NCBI RefSeq assembly: GCF_000424185.1
Contig: NZ_AUJK01000007.1
Location: 62,001-126,000 of the forward strand
Reading direction: 5' to 3'
Length of the DNA stretch: 64,000 nucleotides
DNA from: Prevotella sp. AGR2160
GTDB taxonomy: Bacteria > Bacteroidota > Bacteroidia > Bacteroidales > Bacteroidaceae
Made by a program: the position numbers and the translations under genes. The notes beneath the pieces are model-generated. The model saw only the letters and a list, made by a program, of their open reading frames with translations, was not told the origin of the DNA and ran no database searches. Each line of letters begins with the position of its first letter. The first letter of the stretch is position 1. This document shows positions 63,711-64,000 of the stretch, in pieces.

Positions 63711-64000
63711 TTGTACGATCCATCTCGGATCACCGAGACTAGCGTACTTGCTCTGCAAGAGATCCTGAATGGTGAAGTCGCCATTTGAGGGATTCTTCCA
63801 CAGTTCTGCGCTGGTATATTCTATCTGGTCACCAGCCTCACAGCCACTGCTCCAACCCATATCCTTCGTGATATAAGTGTTGCTAGCTGTTGCCTGGCCC
63901 TTCTCGCTGCAGGCCTTGATGGTAGCACCGTCAGCATAGCCGTTGATGTAACCGATGAGGCAGGAGTTGAAGGCTACAGAGACATCTTTAAGTTTGTTGA
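63708..64000 (-). CDS. C-terminal part of a DUF5123-like pectin-locus protein (partial)
   Basis: Open frame that enters from beyond the right edge; 96 residues are visible, from NKLKDVSVAFNSCLIGYING to the stop. The text ADGATIKACSEKGQA, GWSSGCEAGDQIEYTSAELW, then NPSNGDFTIQDLLSQ and the end SLGDPRWIVQ is the closing pattern of beta-helix proteins (DUF5123/DUF4957 type) that I know from Bacteroidetes pectin loci. The GDPRW end is the strongest clue. It lies 103 bases upstream of the two GH28 genes on the same strand, with a family D repeat between. The rest of the locus (SusC/SusD, pectate lyase) would be expected to the right. Confidence 0.7.
   Translation of the reverse strand, partial: NKLKDVSVAFNSCLIGYINGYADGATIKACSEKGQATASNTYITKDMGWSSGCEAGDQIEYTSAELWKNPSNGDFTIQDLLQSKYASLGDPRWIVQ

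Overview
The window looks like a chromosomal segment from a member of the Bacteroidales, most likely Prevotellaceae. The evidence is: almost every transcription unit has a TAnnTTTG box (the -7 element of the Bacteroidetes sigma factor) and an A/T-rich leader instead of a Shine-Dalgarno; the gene families are typical of the phylum (phosphate-selective porin, DUF3078, DUF4230, a type-B gliding-motility sorting domain, C-terminal 'YDLxGRxV' sorting tails, a DUF5123-like pectin protein); and the coding DNA is GC-rich while the intergenic DNA is AT-rich. I found no rRNA, tRNA, CRISPR array, phage or intact insertion sequence.

Layout. 1-6,000: OmpA-like lipoprotein, proS, rpsA, an anion-porin-like protein and a His-rich small membrane protein. 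6,000-14,600: DUF3078 protein, then the co-directional run pyrG-yidC-S9 peptidase-MFS. 14,700-18,200: a membrane-anchored MORN+GH25 lysozyme, divergent from a MaoC-like protein and serB. 18,270-22,730: an MltF-like transglycosylase, divergent from hisG-hisD-hisC (no hisB follows). 22,990-29,310: DsbD-like protein, CyuA-type cysteine desulfidase, two DUF4230 proteins and an AGCS amino-acid/Na+ symporter. 29,440-33,930: GH3 beta-glycosidase, a LacI regulator convergent with it (two LacI-type operators lie at its 3' end) and a type II pantothenate kinase. 33,960-41,840: a divergent NAD-dependent ligase, trmD, DUF805, a decayed secreted-protein tail, a POT transporter, a PafA-like phosphatase and a beta-barrel protein. 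41,900-48,090: LysM/periplasmic-binding fusion, type-B-sorted protein, uvrA and a stand-alone transpeptidase. 48,240-55,220: an envelope cluster on the minus strand, mscS-kdsA-kdsD-pld-luxR plus patatin. 55,415-57,740: a GH5+GH26 mannanase. 57,740-58,670: a gene-poor region. 58,670-64,000: rpe, an ECF sigma factor and the end of a pectin locus (two GH28 genes and the tail of a DUF5123-like protein).

The genes combine housekeeping functions with plant-polysaccharide use (beta-mannan: GH5-GH26; pectin: GH28 pair; beta-glycosides/xylosides: GH3) and envelope building (Kdo synthesis, peptidoglycan enzymes, phospholipid enzymes, porins).

The most unusual feature is a set of at least five families of short structured repeats in nearly every convergent or 3' intergenic gap (called A to E, plus an A-rich 30-mer called F). 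Family A is about 110 bp with perfect 29-30 bp arms and two internal hairpins. In several families the first bases of the element are the stop codon of the neighbouring gene (TAA for all three D copies, TAG for four B copies, TGA or TAG for some A-like copies). That regular placement is the main thing here I cannot explain from known features.
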